A DNA stretch of 64,000 nt from NCBI GenBank assembly GCA_913065125.1, contig CAJYAG010000003.1, forward strand, positions 62,001-126,000. The letters run 5' to 3'. Below, piece after piece: positions 44,001 through 53,793 of this stretch; positions within the stretch are counted from its first letter, which is position 1; every line of letters begins with the position of its first letter. The notes beneath the pieces are model-generated. The model did not search any database. It saw only the letters and a program-made list of their open reading frames with translations, and had not been told where the DNA came from. The translations under genes and the position numbers were made by a program. Origin of the DNA: an uncultured Flavobacteriaceae bacterium (GTDB lineage: Bacteria; Bacteroidota; Bacteroidia; Flavobacteriales; Flavobacteriaceae).

Positions 44001-46484
44001 ATGGCAAAGAATTTAGTAATAGTTGAGTCACCAGCAAAAGCAAAAACAATAGAAAAATTTCTTGGAAAGGATTTTCAAGTTGAATCTAGTTTTGGACACA
44101 TTGCAGATTTACCATCCAAAGAATTAGGAATAAATGTAGAAGGCGATTTTATGCCAGAATATATTGTTTCGGACGATAAAAAAGCCGTCGTAAAAAAGCT
44201 GAAAGCACTAGCGAAAAAAGCAGATACTGTTTGGTTAGCAAGTGATGAGGATAGAGAAGGAGAGGCGATTGCTTGGCATTTAAAAGAGCAATTAAACTTA
44301 AAAGATGAAAACACAAAACGTATTGTTTTTCATGAAATCACAAAAAATGCCATCTTAAAAGCAGTAGAAAATCCGAGAGATATAAACTACAATATGGTAA
44401 ATGCGCAACAAGCGCGAAGAGTTTTAGATAGATTGGTTGGGTATGAGTTGTCTCCAATTTTATGGAGAAAAGTAAAAGGAGGTTTATCTGCCGGAAGAGT
44501 GCAATCTGTTGCGGTTCGTTTAATTGTAGAAAGAGAGCGCAGTATTCAAGAGTTTGAAACATCAGCACATTATAAAGTTGTTGCACAGTTTTCTAATGAT
44601 GAAGGAAAAACGTTTAAGGCTTCAATTCCTAAAAATTTTGAAACTAGAGAAAAAGCAGAACAGTTTTTAAAATCGTCTGCAATGGCTGATTTTACAATTG
44701 CAGATTTGCAAAAGAAACCAGCAAAAAAGGCACCTGCAGCACCATTTACCACATCAACATTACAGCAAGAAGCATCAAGAAAATTGGGTTATCCGGTTGC
44801 AAAAACCATGCAAGTTGCACAGCGTTTGTACGAAGCAGGTTTGATTACGTACATGAGAACAGATAGTTTAAACTTGTCTGATGATGCAAGAAAAGCGGCA
44901 AAAGAAGAAATTACAAAAAGCTACGGTGTAGAATATAGTAAGCCGAGAGTTTTTAAAACAAAAAATAAAGGCGCGCAAGAAGCGCATGAGGCAATTAGAC
45001 CAACAGAAATGAGTCGTAGTTCTGTAAGTGTTGAATATGATCAAGATCGTTTGTACGATTTAATTTGGAAAAGAACCATTGCTTCTCAAATGAGCGATGC
45101 TAAATTAGAACGCACAAATGTTAAAATAAAGAACTCTAAAAATAGTAAGATTTTTACTGCTAACGGAGAAATGATTCAGTTTGATGGATTCTTAAAAGTG
45201 TATTTAGAAGGTGTAGATAATGATGAAGAAGAACAAGCTGGAATGTTGCCAAACTTAAGAGTTGGAGAAGAATTATCGTACGAATTTATCACAGCAACAC
45301 AACGTTTTACGAGTCCGCCATACCGGTTTACAGAAGCTTCTTTGGTAAAGCAATTAGAAGAATTAGGAATTGGAAGACCATCAACATATGCGCCAACTAT
45401 TTCTACAGTGCAACGTAGAGGTTATGTAGAAAAAGGAGAAACTGAAGGAGTTGAAAGAGAATACGAACAATTTGTTTTAAAAGCAGGAACAGTTGTGAGC
45501 AATTCTTTAACAGAAAAAACAGGATCTGATAAAGGAAAATTGATTCCGACTGATATTGGAAATATTGTAACCGACTTTTTAGTTGCTAATTTTTCTAACA
45601 TTTTAGATTTTGGATTTACAGCGAAAGTAGAATCGTCTTTTGATGATATTTCTGAAGGTTTAGAAGATTGGATTGAAATGATTAAAGGGTTTTACAATGA
45701 GTTTCATCCAACAGTTACATTTGTTTCTGAAAATGCAGAAAGAGAAAGTGGAGAACGTATTTTAGGAAAACATCCAGAATCTGGAAAAACGGTTTTAGTG
45801 CGTTTAGGAAAGTTTGGAGCGATGGCTCAGATTGGAGATAGAGATGATGATGAAAAGCTATTTGCTAGCTTGCAAAAAGATCAGAATTTAGGAACCATTA
45901 CATTACAAGAAGCCTTAGATTTATTCTTATTACCAAAAAATTTAGGAACTTATGAAGCAGAAGAAGTCATCGTTTCTAACGGAAGATTTGGTCCTTATAT
46001 TAAATTCGGTGCAATGTATGTTTCATTGGATAGAGGAGAAAATCCAATGGAAGTAGATTTAGACAGAGCAATAGAATTAATTGTTGCAAAACAAAAAGCA
46101 GATGCGCCCATTGCAGAATACGAAAACTTACCTGTTCAAAAAGGAGTTGGAAGATTTGGGCCATTTATCAAATGGAATAGCATGTTTATCAACGTAAATA
46201 AAAAATACGATCATGATAATCTTACGTATGATAATATTGTTGAATTAATTGAAGATAAGAAGCGTAAAGAAATAGAGAAAGTTATCCATAATTGGGAAGA
46301 AGCTGGTATTAGAGTTGAAAAAGCGCGTTGGGGAAGATTTAATATCATCAAAGGAAAAACAAAAATTGAAATGCCTAAAACTACAAACGCTAAAGACTTA
46401 ACTTTAGAGGAGGTAGAGCAAATTATTGCAGCGAAAGCACCTAAGAAAAAAACAACTCGTAAAAAAACTGCCAAAAAGAAATAG
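44001..46484 (+). CDS. topA: DNA topoisomerase I, cysteine-free
   Basis: Relaxes negative supercoils by single-strand cleavage. 827 residues: TOPRIM (VIVESPAKAKTIEKFLG, SDEDREGEAIAWHL), active-site Tyr in ITYMRTDS near 289, topo IA core, then C-terminal Toprim_Crpt-like repeats (GKFGAMAQIG, NGRFGPYIKFG, GRFGPFIKWN, WGRFNIIKG) and a Lys/Thr-rich tail (KKKTTRKKTAKKK). Many bacterial TopA end in Cys4 zinc fingers; none is here, and I see no Cys in the whole protein. Downstream gene 40 nt away on the same strand. Confidence 0.97.
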   Translation: MAKNLVIVESPAKAKTIEKFLGKDFQVESSFGHIADLPSKELGINVEGDFMPEYIVSDDKKAVVKKLKALAKKADTVWLASDEDREGEAIAWHLKEQLNLKDENTKRIVFHEITKNAILKAVENPRDINYNMVNAQQARRVLDRLVGYELSPILWRKVKGGLSAGRVQSVAVRLIVERERSIQEFETSAHYKVVAQFSNDEGKTFKASIPKNFETREKAEQFLKSSAMADFTIADLQKKPAKKAPAAPFTTSTLQQEASRKLGYPVAKTMQVAQRLYEAGLITYMRTDSLNLSDDARKAAKEEITKSYGVEYSKPRVFKTKNKGAQEAHEAIRPTEMSRSSVSVEYDQDRLYDLIWKRTIASQMSDAKLERTNVKIKNSKNSKIFTANGEMIQFDGFLKVYLEGVDNDEEEQAGMLPNLRVGEELSYEFITATQRFTSPPYRFTEASLVKQLEELGIGRPSTYAPTISTVQRRGYVEKGETEGVEREYEQFVLKAGTVVSNSLTEKTGSDKGKLIPTDIGNIVTDFLVANFSNILDFGFTAKVESSFDDISEGLEDWIEMIKGFYNEFHPTVTFVSENAERESGERILGKHPESGKTVLVRLGKFGAMAQIGDRDDDEKLFASLQKDQNLGTITLQEALDLFLLPKNLGTYEAEEVIVSNGRFGPYIKFGAMYVSLDRGENPMEVDLDRAIELIVAKQKADAPIAEYENLPVQKGVGRFGPFIKWNSMFINVNKKYDHDNLTYDNIVELIEDKKRKEIEKVIHNWEEAGIRVEKARWGRFNIIKGKTKIEMPKTTNAKDLTLEEVEQIIAAKAPKKKTTRKKTAKKK

Positions 46485-46523
46485 CAATTAGTTATATTGC
46501 ATGCCTTTAAGGACAATAAGTAA

Positions 46524-47684
46524 ATGAATTTCGATTTTTTAATCCCTATAAAAGAAACGATTATTGCTCACTTAGTGCTTCAATCTGCACAAAGTCTGGG
46601 TAGAAATATTCAAGTACATTCAAGTCAGAATGGTTTTCCAAAATTAGATGCAATTCAAATTGCAATCTTTGGCGTTCAAGAGGATAGAAATGCAGTTGAC
46701 AACATAAACTGTGGAGAAAATCTTGAAGAAATCCGTAAGCATTTATATCAATTATTTCCAGGGAATTGGCATACTAAAATTGCTGACTTAGGAGATATTG
46801 TAAAAGGAAACACTATAGAAGACACTTATTTTGCAGTAAATTCTTTAACAACGTATTTAATTAAAAATAAAATAATTCCAGTTATTATCGGCGGAAGTCA
46901 AGACATTACATATGCAAATTATAGAGCATACGATTCTCTTGAGCAAACTGTAAATTTAGTTTCTGTTGATAGTAAATTTGATATAGAATCTGCCGAAGAA
47001 GGATTAAACTCTCAATCGTATTTAAGTAAAATTATTTTAGACAAACCAAATAATTTATTCAATTTTAGTAATATTGGGTATCAAACATATTACAATTCTC
47101 AAGAAGAGTTAGATTTGTTAAATAGTTTATTTTTTGACACCTATCGTTTAGGTGAGGTGAAAGACTTAACTATTGTTGAGCCAATCATGAGAGATGCTGA
47201 TATTGTTAGTATCGATATTGGTTCTATCCGTCAAAGTGATGCTCCGGCAAACAATAATACTTCTCCAAATGGATTTTACGGCGAAGAAATTTGTGCGATT
47301 TCTAGATATGCTGGTATCAGCGATAAAGTAACTTCATTTGGAATTTACGAATACAATTCTAAGTTAGATAACAACAATCAAACGGCACATTTAATTGCAC
47401 AAATGATTTGGTATTTTATTGAAGGAGTGAATTTTAGAGCTAAAGATTATCCGTTTTGCACCAAAGAAACCTATCAAAAATTTATTGTTTTAATAGAAAA
47501 TGATGACCCTATTAATTTCTATAAAAGTGATAAAAGTGGAAGATGGTGGATGGAGATAAATATCATTACAAATAATAAATACAAAAGACATGCGTTAATA
47601 CCGTGTACATATCAAGATTACCTTGAGGCAATTGAACAAAAAATACCAGAAAGATGGTACAATGCTTTAAGAAAATTAATGTAA
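46524..47684 (+). CDS. Arginase/formimidoylglutamase-fold protein with altered metal ligands
   Basis: 386 residues, ureohydrolase fold. The three metal motifs can be aligned but are changed: GGDHS reads GGSQD, DAHxD reads DSKFD, and SxDxD reads SIDIGS. Three of the six usual Mn ligands (the His of GGDHS, the His of DAHxD and the second Asp of the last motif) are replaced by Gln, Lys and Gly, so catalysis by the ordinary two-metal mechanism is unlikely. The C-terminus adds about 70 residues (WWMEINI ... IPERWYNALRKLM) beyond typical arginases. It sits between topA and gldK on the same strand, where I recall the same family in other flavobacteria. Confidence 0.85.
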   Translation: MNFDFLIPIKETIIAHLVLQSAQSLGRNIQVHSSQNGFPKLDAIQIAIFGVQEDRNAVDNINCGENLEEIRKHLYQLFPGNWHTKIADLGDIVKGNTIEDTYFAVNSLTTYLIKNKIIPVIIGGSQDITYANYRAYDSLEQTVNLVSVDSKFDIESAEEGLNSQSYLSKIILDKPNNLFNFSNIGYQTYYNSQEELDLLNSLFFDTYRLGEVKDLTIVEPIMRDADIVSIDIGSIRQSDAPANNNTSPNGFYGEEICAISRYAGISDKVTSFGIYEYNSKLDNNNQTAHLIAQMIWYFIEGVNFRAKDYPFCTKETYQKFIVLIENDDPINFYKSDKSGRWWMEINIITNNKYKRHALIPCTYQDYLEAIEQKIPERWYNALRKLM

Positions 47685-47795
47685 AATTTGATTTCGTTTT
47701 AATGCAACTTGTATAAATATAAAGTGTCAAAACGATTGGTTTTTATAAAAAAAAATAATAGGTTTACGAACTTTTTGAGGAAAGATTATATAAAT

Positions 47796-49181
47796 ATGAA
47801 GAGAGTAGCATTATTTGCACTGATAGTAACCATGCTTTATAGTTGTGGTTCTAATGATAGAGGAGAATTAACAGGTGTTAATTCTAAGAGGAAATGGTTC
47901 GCAGAAAAACCTATGGGAATGACATTAATTCCTGGCGGTTCGTTTACAATGGGTAAGCAAGATGAAGATGTTATGGGTACATTAAGTGCCCCAACAAAAA
48001 CAGTTACAGTGCGCCCTTTTTATATGGATGAAACTGAAGTAACAAATAGCGAATACAAGCAGTTTGTATACTGGGTAAGAGACTCTGTCGTTAGAACAAA
48101 ATTAGCCTATAAAGCTGCTGAAGTTAGTTTGCTTTCTGACGGAAACGCAGATGGTTCTCCTTTAAGTGGTGGAATTCACGATTATTCATTTGCAGTTATT
48201 GATACCACTGATGCAAATCCATATCACAAATACATGTTAGAAAATTATTATGATATTGGTGGAGGTTTAGATTCTTTAAGACCTTTAAAAAAAGACATTG
48301 ATATTATTTGGAATAAAAATGAATATCCTGATGTAAATTATGTAGAAGTAATGGATTCTTTATATATTAAAAAAGATGAAGCTATTGATGGAAATAGAAG
48401 TTTTAATCCAAAGTTTTTAAATTATAGATACTTTTGGTTCGATAAAGAAGCTGCAGCCAAAAGAGGCGGAAATAGAAAAGATTTTTTGCGAACAGAAATG
48501 ATAAATATTTACCCAGATACCACAGTTTGGGTAAAAGATTTTAATTATTCATATAACGACCCAATGCATCAAGATTACTTTTATCACCAAGCTTATGGAG
48601 ATTATCCAGTAGTTGGAGTTAACTGGTATCAAGCAGGAGCGTTTTGTAATTGGAGAACAAAAAATAAAAACGATTATCTTAGAGCTAGAAAAAACACCGT
48701 AGCTGTTCCAAGTTTTAGACTTCCAACAGAAGCCGAATGGGAATATGCAGCACGTGGTGGATTAAACTTTGCGAAATATCCTTGGGGTGGACCAAGTACC
48801 ACAAGTGATAGAGGGTGCTTTTTAGCAAACTTTAAACCTGTTAGAGGAGATTATGCAGTTGATGGCGCTTTGTACACAATGGAAGGGAAATCGTTTAATG
48901 CAAATGATTATGGATTGTATAATATGGCAGGAAATGTAGCAGAATGGACAAATTCATCCTACAATATGTCTTCATATTACATGGGGTCTACCATGAACCC
49001 AAATGTAGAAGATAGAAATAATAAAAGAAAAATTATTCGTGGCGGCTCTTGGAAAGATGTTGCTTATTTTTTAGAAGTAAGTTCTAGAGATTACGAATAT
49101 GCAGATACCGCAAGAAGTTATATTGGATTTAGAACCGTTCAAAACTACTTGGGTAAAATTTACGGAAAGTCAAATAACTAA
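47796..49181 (+). CDS. gldK: T9SS/gliding lipoprotein GldK
   Basis: Forms the periplasmic ring complex with GldN attached to the outer membrane and is essential for type IX secretion. Start set at 47796 (MKRVALFALIVTMLYSC, lipobox C17); a frame open from 47709 uses TTG and would bury the signal. 461 residues; the C-terminal part is a formylglycine-generating-enzyme-like sulfatase-modifying fold (PTEAEWEYAARGG, GLYNMAGNVAEWT, IIRGGSWKD). In GldK this fold is structural rather than known to be catalytic. First of gldKLMN. Confidence 0.95.
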   Translation: MKRVALFALIVTMLYSCGSNDRGELTGVNSKRKWFAEKPMGMTLIPGGSFTMGKQDEDVMGTLSAPTKTVTVRPFYMDETEVTNSEYKQFVYWVRDSVVRTKLAYKAAEVSLLSDGNADGSPLSGGIHDYSFAVIDTTDANPYHKYMLENYYDIGGGLDSLRPLKKDIDIIWNKNEYPDVNYVEVMDSLYIKKDEAIDGNRSFNPKFLNYRYFWFDKEAAAKRGGNRKDFLRTEMINIYPDTTVWVKDFNYSYNDPMHQDYFYHQAYGDYPVVGVNWYQAGAFCNWRTKNKNDYLRARKNTVAVPSFRLPTEAEWEYAARGGLNFAKYPWGGPSTTSDRGCFLANFKPVRGDYAVDGALYTMEGKSFNANDYGLYNMAGNVAEWTNSSYNMSSYYMGSTMNPNVEDRNNKRKIIRGGSWKDVAYFLEVSSRDYEYADTARSYIGFRTVQNYLGKIYGKSNN

Positions 49182-49209
49182 ATTAATTAACCCCCTAAAA
49201 ATAGAAATT

Positions 49210-49824
49210 ATGGCACAATCAAAAAAAGGAAAAAAAATAATGAATATGGCCTACGGCTTAGGAGCCGCAATCGTTATCCTTGGAGCACTTTTTAAAATCT
49301 TACACTGGAAATTTGGAAATGAAATGTTAATGATTGGTATGATTACCGAAGCATTGGTATTTACATTATCTGCTTTTGAACCCGTTGATGATGATTTAGA
49401 TTGGAGTAAAGTATATCCAGAATTAGGTGATTCTGATGAAGAAGCTACCGGAGCACATGGATTACTTTCTCAGAAGTTAGATACTATATTAAGAGAAGCA
49501 GAATTAGACAACACCTTAATTAAAGGTTTAGGCGACAGCATTAAAAACTTTAAAGGAGCTGCAGAAGGACTATCTGCTGCATCAGAATCTATTGCAACAA
49601 CAAATAGTTATAATGAGCAAATGTCTAAAGCTGCTGTTCAAATGGAATCATTAACCAGTTTGTATCAAATACAAATGGAAAATGCAACAAAGCAAACAGA
49701 ATTAAATAATTCGTTAGCTCAAAATTCTGAAAAATTAAAAGAACAAATGGAATCTTTAGCCAACAATATGGCTTCATTAAATGGAGTTTATGGTGGTATG
49801 TTATCTGCAATGTCAAGCAAATAA
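49210..49824 (+). CDS. gldL: T9SS motor protein GldL
   Basis: Inner-membrane part of the proton-driven GldL-GldM motor that powers secretion and gliding. Start at 49210 (MAQSKKGKK); the frame runs open from 49099 but that stretch is inside gldK. 204 residues: two membrane helices near the N-terminus (about 10-30 and 37-57; AYGLGAAIVILGALF, EMLMIGMITEALVF), a Glu in the second helix (TEAL) proposed for proton use in GldL, and a cytoplasmic coiled-coil C-terminal part. 28 nt after gldK. Confidence 0.95.
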   Translation: MAQSKKGKKIMNMAYGLGAAIVILGALFKILHWKFGNEMLMIGMITEALVFTLSAFEPVDDDLDWSKVYPELGDSDEEATGAHGLLSQKLDTILREAELDNTLIKGLGDSIKNFKGAAEGLSAASESIATTNSYNEQMSKAAVQMESLTSLYQIQMENATKQTELNNSLAQNSEKLKEQMESLANNMASLNGVYGGMLSAMSSK

Positions 49825-49856
49825 TTAGTAATAATTTATAACTAAACTAATTAGAT

Positions 49857-51395
49857 ATGGCAGGAGGAAAAATGTCCCCAAGACAAAAAATGATTAATTT
49901 AATGTATCTTGTATTTATTGCAATGATGGCATTAAGCATGGGTAAAGAAGTGTTAACTGCTTTTGGTTCAATCAACGAAAAATTAACCGAAAACAATAAC
50001 TCTACAACTCAAAAGAATGAAGCTGCCTATAGCAGTTTAAATACAAAAGCAACAGATCAACCAGAAAAATATTTACCTCTTAAACAGAAAGCAGATAGAA
50101 TTAAAAATGCTTCAAATAAACTGAATGTTTATATAGATAGTTTAAAATCAAAAATGCTGTTTGATCAAGAAGATAAAAAGAATTATGAAGTTATGGATAG
50201 AGGAGATTTCTTAGATGAAAACTTCTTTGTTGGTGATAAATATTCTAAAACAGGAACCGAGTTTGTAAATGAAATAAACGAATATAAAGCAACTATTGCT
50301 TCAGCATTAGGAACTGAATATAAAAGTTTAGCAAACTCAATAACAGCTTTGTTTAGCACAGAAGATCAGGTAGATAGCGAAGGAGTCACAAAAAAATGGT
50401 TGAATTATCATTTTGAAGGTTTTCCTTTAATAGCTTCGTTAACTAAATTAACTCAAATGCAAGTTGATATTAAAAATAGCGAAAGCAATGTTTTAACAAC
50501 CATGTTAGGCGGTCAACTTGAAAGTGAGGTTTCGTTAAGTAATTATAAAGGAATTGTACAGTTAGATAAAACAGCTTATTATGTTGGTGAAAAAGTAACC
50601 GGAAAAGTTGTTTTGGGTCGTTATGACGCAAGCATGGTTCCAGATAAAGTAACTTTAAACGGACGTAATTATACTAATATTGATGCTGGACAAGTAATTT
50701 TAGATTTAAGAGCTAGTAAACTAGGTGATAATGATATCAAAGGAAAAATAACCTTTAAAGAGAATAATAAAGATGTAGATGTTGAGTTTAATAGTTCATA
50801 TACAGTAATTCCAGAACCAAACGATGCTGTAATTTCTGCAGATGCAATGAATGTTGTGTATCGTGGAGTAGATAATCCGGTTTCTGTATCTTTACCAGGT
50901 GTAAGTAATAATAATTTGAGAGTTACTGCAAGTGGAGGAAATATTATTCCGACTGGATCAAGTTATATTATTAAACCAGGAAAAGGAAGTGAGATGACAA
51001 TTAATGTTGGAGCAACACTTTCTAGTGGAAAAAAAATAAACTCTTCTAAGAAATTTAGAGTGAAAGATATTCCAGCAGCAATGGGATCAGCAAGAGGAGA
51101 GTTTGGTTTGGTTAAAATGCCAAAAACAAGTGCTGCAAGAGTTGTTATTGGAGCTGGATTACCAGATTTTGTTTTTGATTTAAAATTAAAAGTAACTAGT
51201 TTTAAAGTAAAAGTACAAGGGCAATTAACGGTGTTGGTAAATGGTACAACGTTTAACGCAGCCGCTAAAAAAGCTTTACAACGTGCTCGTAGAGGAGATG
51301 TTGTTACAATTTTTGATATCGAAGCTGTAATTGAAAATAATACTTCTTACAAACTTAAAAAAGTATTGCCTGTAAGTATAGAAATTTCTAATTAA
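49857..51395 (+). CDS. gldM: T9SS motor protein GldM
   Basis: Single membrane helix near the N-terminus (about 10-33; NLMYLVFIAMMALSMG) followed by a large periplasmic region of stacked domains that spans the periplasm and contacts the GldK-GldN ring. 512 residues, normal for the family. The start MAGGKMSPRQKMINLMYLVFIAMMA is a strong GldM mark. 32 nt after gldL. Confidence 0.97.
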   Translation: MAGGKMSPRQKMINLMYLVFIAMMALSMGKEVLTAFGSINEKLTENNNSTTQKNEAAYSSLNTKATDQPEKYLPLKQKADRIKNASNKLNVYIDSLKSKMLFDQEDKKNYEVMDRGDFLDENFFVGDKYSKTGTEFVNEINEYKATIASALGTEYKSLANSITALFSTEDQVDSEGVTKKWLNYHFEGFPLIASLTKLTQMQVDIKNSESNVLTTMLGGQLESEVSLSNYKGIVQLDKTAYYVGEKVTGKVVLGRYDASMVPDKVTLNGRNYTNIDAGQVILDLRASKLGDNDIKGKITFKENNKDVDVEFNSSYTVIPEPNDAVISADAMNVVYRGVDNPVSVSLPGVSNNNLRVTASGGNIIPTGSSYIIKPGKGSEMTINVGATLSSGKKINSSKKFRVKDIPAAMGSARGEFGLVKMPKTSAARVVIGAGLPDFVFDLKLKVTSFKVKVQGQLTVLVNGTTFNAAAKKALQRARRGDVVTIFDIEAVIENNTSYKLKKVLPVSIEISN

Positions 51396-51411
51396 GATTA
51401 AACTAAGTAGT

Positions 51412-52269
51412 ATGAATGGGAAACGTTTTTATATTGTTTTTTTAGCATTAATTACCTCAGGGATAATTAATGCACAAGCCAATTTATTAAACTCAACAAA
51501 TGTTGATCAGATTGGTAAGAAAACAAAAGAACAATTGTTGGCAGATAATGATGCACCTTTACCTTATGGGTATATAGATGATAGAGATATACTATGGTCT
51601 AAAATTGTTTGGGAAGTTATTGATTTAAATCAAAAAATTAATCTTCCATATTATTTCCCTATTGATACTACTAATATTTCTAACAATCGTAGATCGTTGT
51701 TTGATACATTGTATAAAGGAATTAGAACCGGTAAAATAAAAGAAGCATATTCAGACTCTTTTTTTAGTTCTAAAATTACCAGACAAGAAATTGCAGGAAT
51801 GTTATTTAATGTAAGGCAAACCGGAAACAATATTGATACATTTAAGATTAGCACACAAGATATTACTGCTTTTAAAATTAAAGGGATGTGGTATTTTGAT
51901 AAAAGACAAGGAGAGCTAAAGTATAGATTGTTAGCAATTGCTCCTTTAGGTCCAGATGTGCAAACTTTAGGTGTTTCAGAAATTGAAGATGATAATTTAT
52001 ATGAATTATTTTGGATTTTTTATCCATCGGCAAGAGACATTTTGCACAAAGCAAAAGTGTTTAACCCGAAGAATTCATCGCACCCAATCTCTTTTGATCA
52101 TTTGTTAAATGCAAGACGTTTTGCTTCTTTTGTTATACGAACAGAAAACATTTATGACAATCGTAAAATATCTGACTACGTAAGAGGAAATTCTTTGTTC
52201 CAATTACTAGAAGCAGATAAGATTAAGGAAGATATTAGAAATAGAGAAATTGATATGTGGAATTACTAA
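51412..52269 (+). CDS. gldN: T9SS ring protein GldN
   Basis: Periplasmic partner of GldK in the T9SS ring. 285 residues with a cleavable signal peptide (LALITSGIINAQA). Conserved DDRDILWSKIVWEVIDLNQKIN and LYELFWIFYPSARD. 16 nt after gldM; closes the gldKLMN operon, followed by a strong terminator. Confidence 0.96.
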   Translation: MNGKRFYIVFLALITSGIINAQANLLNSTNVDQIGKKTKEQLLADNDAPLPYGYIDDRDILWSKIVWEVIDLNQKINLPYYFPIDTTNISNNRRSLFDTLYKGIRTGKIKEAYSDSFFSSKITRQEIAGMLFNVRQTGNNIDTFKISTQDITAFKIKGMWYFDKRQGELKYRLLAIAPLGPDVQTLGVSEIEDDNLYELFWIFYPSARDILHKAKVFNPKNSSHPISFDHLLNARRFASFVIRTENIYDNRKISDYVRGNSLFQLLEADKIKEDIRNREIDMWNY

Positions 52270-52287
52270 TATCAATTGACAAATAAT

Positions 52288-52321
52288 AAAAAAGCGTTCT
52301 GAATTTCAGAACGCTTTTTTG
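52288..52321. terminator. Terminator of gldKLMN
   Basis: GCGTTCTGAA/TTCAGAACGC within 52294-52314 with A and T runs on the two sides; 24 nt after gldN. Same hairpin and flanks as at 25364-25384. Confidence 0.9.
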
Positions 52322-52345
52322 CATTTAATAGCGTATTTTTACAAT

Positions 52346-53383
52346 ATGAAAGTAGATTATATTGTTGTTGGTTTAGGCTTGGCTGGTTTGGCTTTTATAG
52401 AAGAACTAATTGCTGCTAAAAAATCATTCATTGTTTTTGAAGACGATTCTCAAACATCTTCTTTAGTGGCTGGCGGAGTTTATAATCCGGTTATTTTAAA
52501 ACGTTTTACACCAGTTTGGAATGCCAATAAACAATTAGAAGTTGCATTGCCATTTTATAAAAAACTCGAAGAAAAATTAGAATTAACGCTTGATGTAAAA
52601 TTTAATACTAGAAAAGTATTTAAATCAATTGAAGATCAAAACAATTGGTTTGAAGCTTCTGACAAACCATTGCTTTCTAGGTATATGAATCCAACGATTC
52701 TTCACGAAAAAATAAATGGAGTTATAACAGAATTTGGTTTTGGAGAAGTATTACAAACAGGAAGAATAGATACTGAAAAACTCGTTACGTCTTACAGAGA
52801 ATATTTACAAAAAGATTCAAGAATTCTTTTCGAAAAATTTGATTACGAAAGCTTACAATTAGAAAAACACATTGTCATTTATAAAAACTTAGAAGCATCT
52901 CGAATTGTTTTTTGTGAAGGATTTGGAATCAAGCAAAATCCGTATTTTAATAACTTGCCTTTAAAAGAAGCAAAAGGAGAACTTTTAACGATTTATGCTC
53001 CAGCATTAGACATCGATTTCTTATTAAAATCTACGTTGTTTGTATTGCCTTTAGAAAATCATTATTACAAAGTGGGAGCAACGTTTGATTGGAAGGATAA
53101 AACCTCAAATCCGACTGAAGAAGGAAAAGAAGAATTGGTAGAGAAACTTAAAAAAGTAATTACTGTTCCGTATACAATTATTTCTCAATCAGCCGGAATT
53201 AGACCAACCGTAAAAGACAGAAGGCCTTTGGTTGGGGTTCATCCAGAACACAAACAATTGGCAGTTCTAAACGGATTAGGAACACGTGGAGTTATGATTG
53301 CGCCAACAGTTGCTAAAAACCTGTTTAATCATCTAGAAAAAGACGAGGTATTAGATAAAGAAATTGATATAAAAAGATTTTAG
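52346..53383 (+). CDS. FAD-dependent oxidoreductase (DAO family)
   Basis: 345 residues from ATG at 52346 (MKVDYIVVGLGLAGLAF). The N-terminal dinucleotide fold GxGxxG reads GLGLAG; the C-terminal GIRPTVKDRRPLVG and GLGTRGVMIAPTVAKNL are typical of D-amino-acid oxidase/glycine oxidase-like flavoproteins. The substrate cannot be inferred. It begins right after the gldN terminator, in the same direction. The start at 52319 would lie inside that terminator. Confidence 0.85.
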   Translation: MKVDYIVVGLGLAGLAFIEELIAAKKSFIVFEDDSQTSSLVAGGVYNPVILKRFTPVWNANKQLEVALPFYKKLEEKLELTLDVKFNTRKVFKSIEDQNNWFEASDKPLLSRYMNPTILHEKINGVITEFGFGEVLQTGRIDTEKLVTSYREYLQKDSRILFEKFDYESLQLEKHIVIYKNLEASRIVFCEGFGIKQNPYFNNLPLKEAKGELLTIYAPALDIDFLLKSTLFVLPLENHYYKVGATFDWKDKTSNPTEEGKEELVEKLKKVITVPYTIISQSAGIRPTVKDRRPLVGVHPEHKQLAVLNGLGTRGVMIAPTVAKNLFNHLEKDEVLDKEIDIKRF

Positions 53384-53397
53384 GGAGAAATAGTATT

Positions 53398-53772
53398 TTA
53401 CTTTTTTTCTTCGTAAGAAATAAACATGTTTATCCAAAGTATTCTCGATAAACGTAAATTAATTGGAGTTAAAAGCACTAAAGCAATAAAAATTACAGCA
53501 AAAGACTGTAATAAACTTGCTCCAAAAATTAATGAAGCAATTAAAAATATAACAATTGATAAGCCAACTGTAACTCCATAGTTAACATACATAGCGCCAT
53601 AAAAAAACGAAGGCTCTATCATGTACTTTAAATTACAATTTGGGCAACTATTGTTTAATTCGGTAATTTTTTTTGGTGCAAAAGTTAATTTATGTTTAAA
53701 AAAATCACCTTCCTGACATCTTGGACATTTATTGTTGATAATACTGTAGATTTTTGTGCCTTTCTTAAACAT
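53398..53772 (-). CDS. DUF983-family zinc-ribbon membrane protein
   Basis: 124 residues from ATG at 53772 (MFKKGTKIYS); the longer frame from 53841 would overlap the ABC-F gene and its promoter. Two zinc-ribbon pairs at the N-terminus (CPRC, CPNC) and two membrane helices (about 70-92 and 95-112), as in DUF983 proteins (function unknown, sometimes linked to cytochrome oxidase assembly in other groups). Divergent from the ABC-F gene. Confidence 0.85.
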   Translation of the reverse strand: MFKKGTKIYSIINNKCPRCQEGDFFKHKLTFAPKKITELNNSCPNCNLKYMIEPSFFYGAMYVNYGVTVGLSIVIFLIASLIFGASLLQSFAVIFIALVLLTPINLRLSRILWINMFISYEEKK

Positions 53773-53793
53773 GATTACTCTAAATATTTTAAG

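Noticed and set aside
47709..47795. Longer N-terminus for GldK
   Set aside because: Starts at TTG, is basic and would bury the lipoprotein signal at 47796.
49099..49209. Longer N-terminus for GldL
   Set aside because: It would overlap the gldK end by 83 nt; MAQSKKGKK at 49210 is the usual GldL start and follows an A-rich leader.
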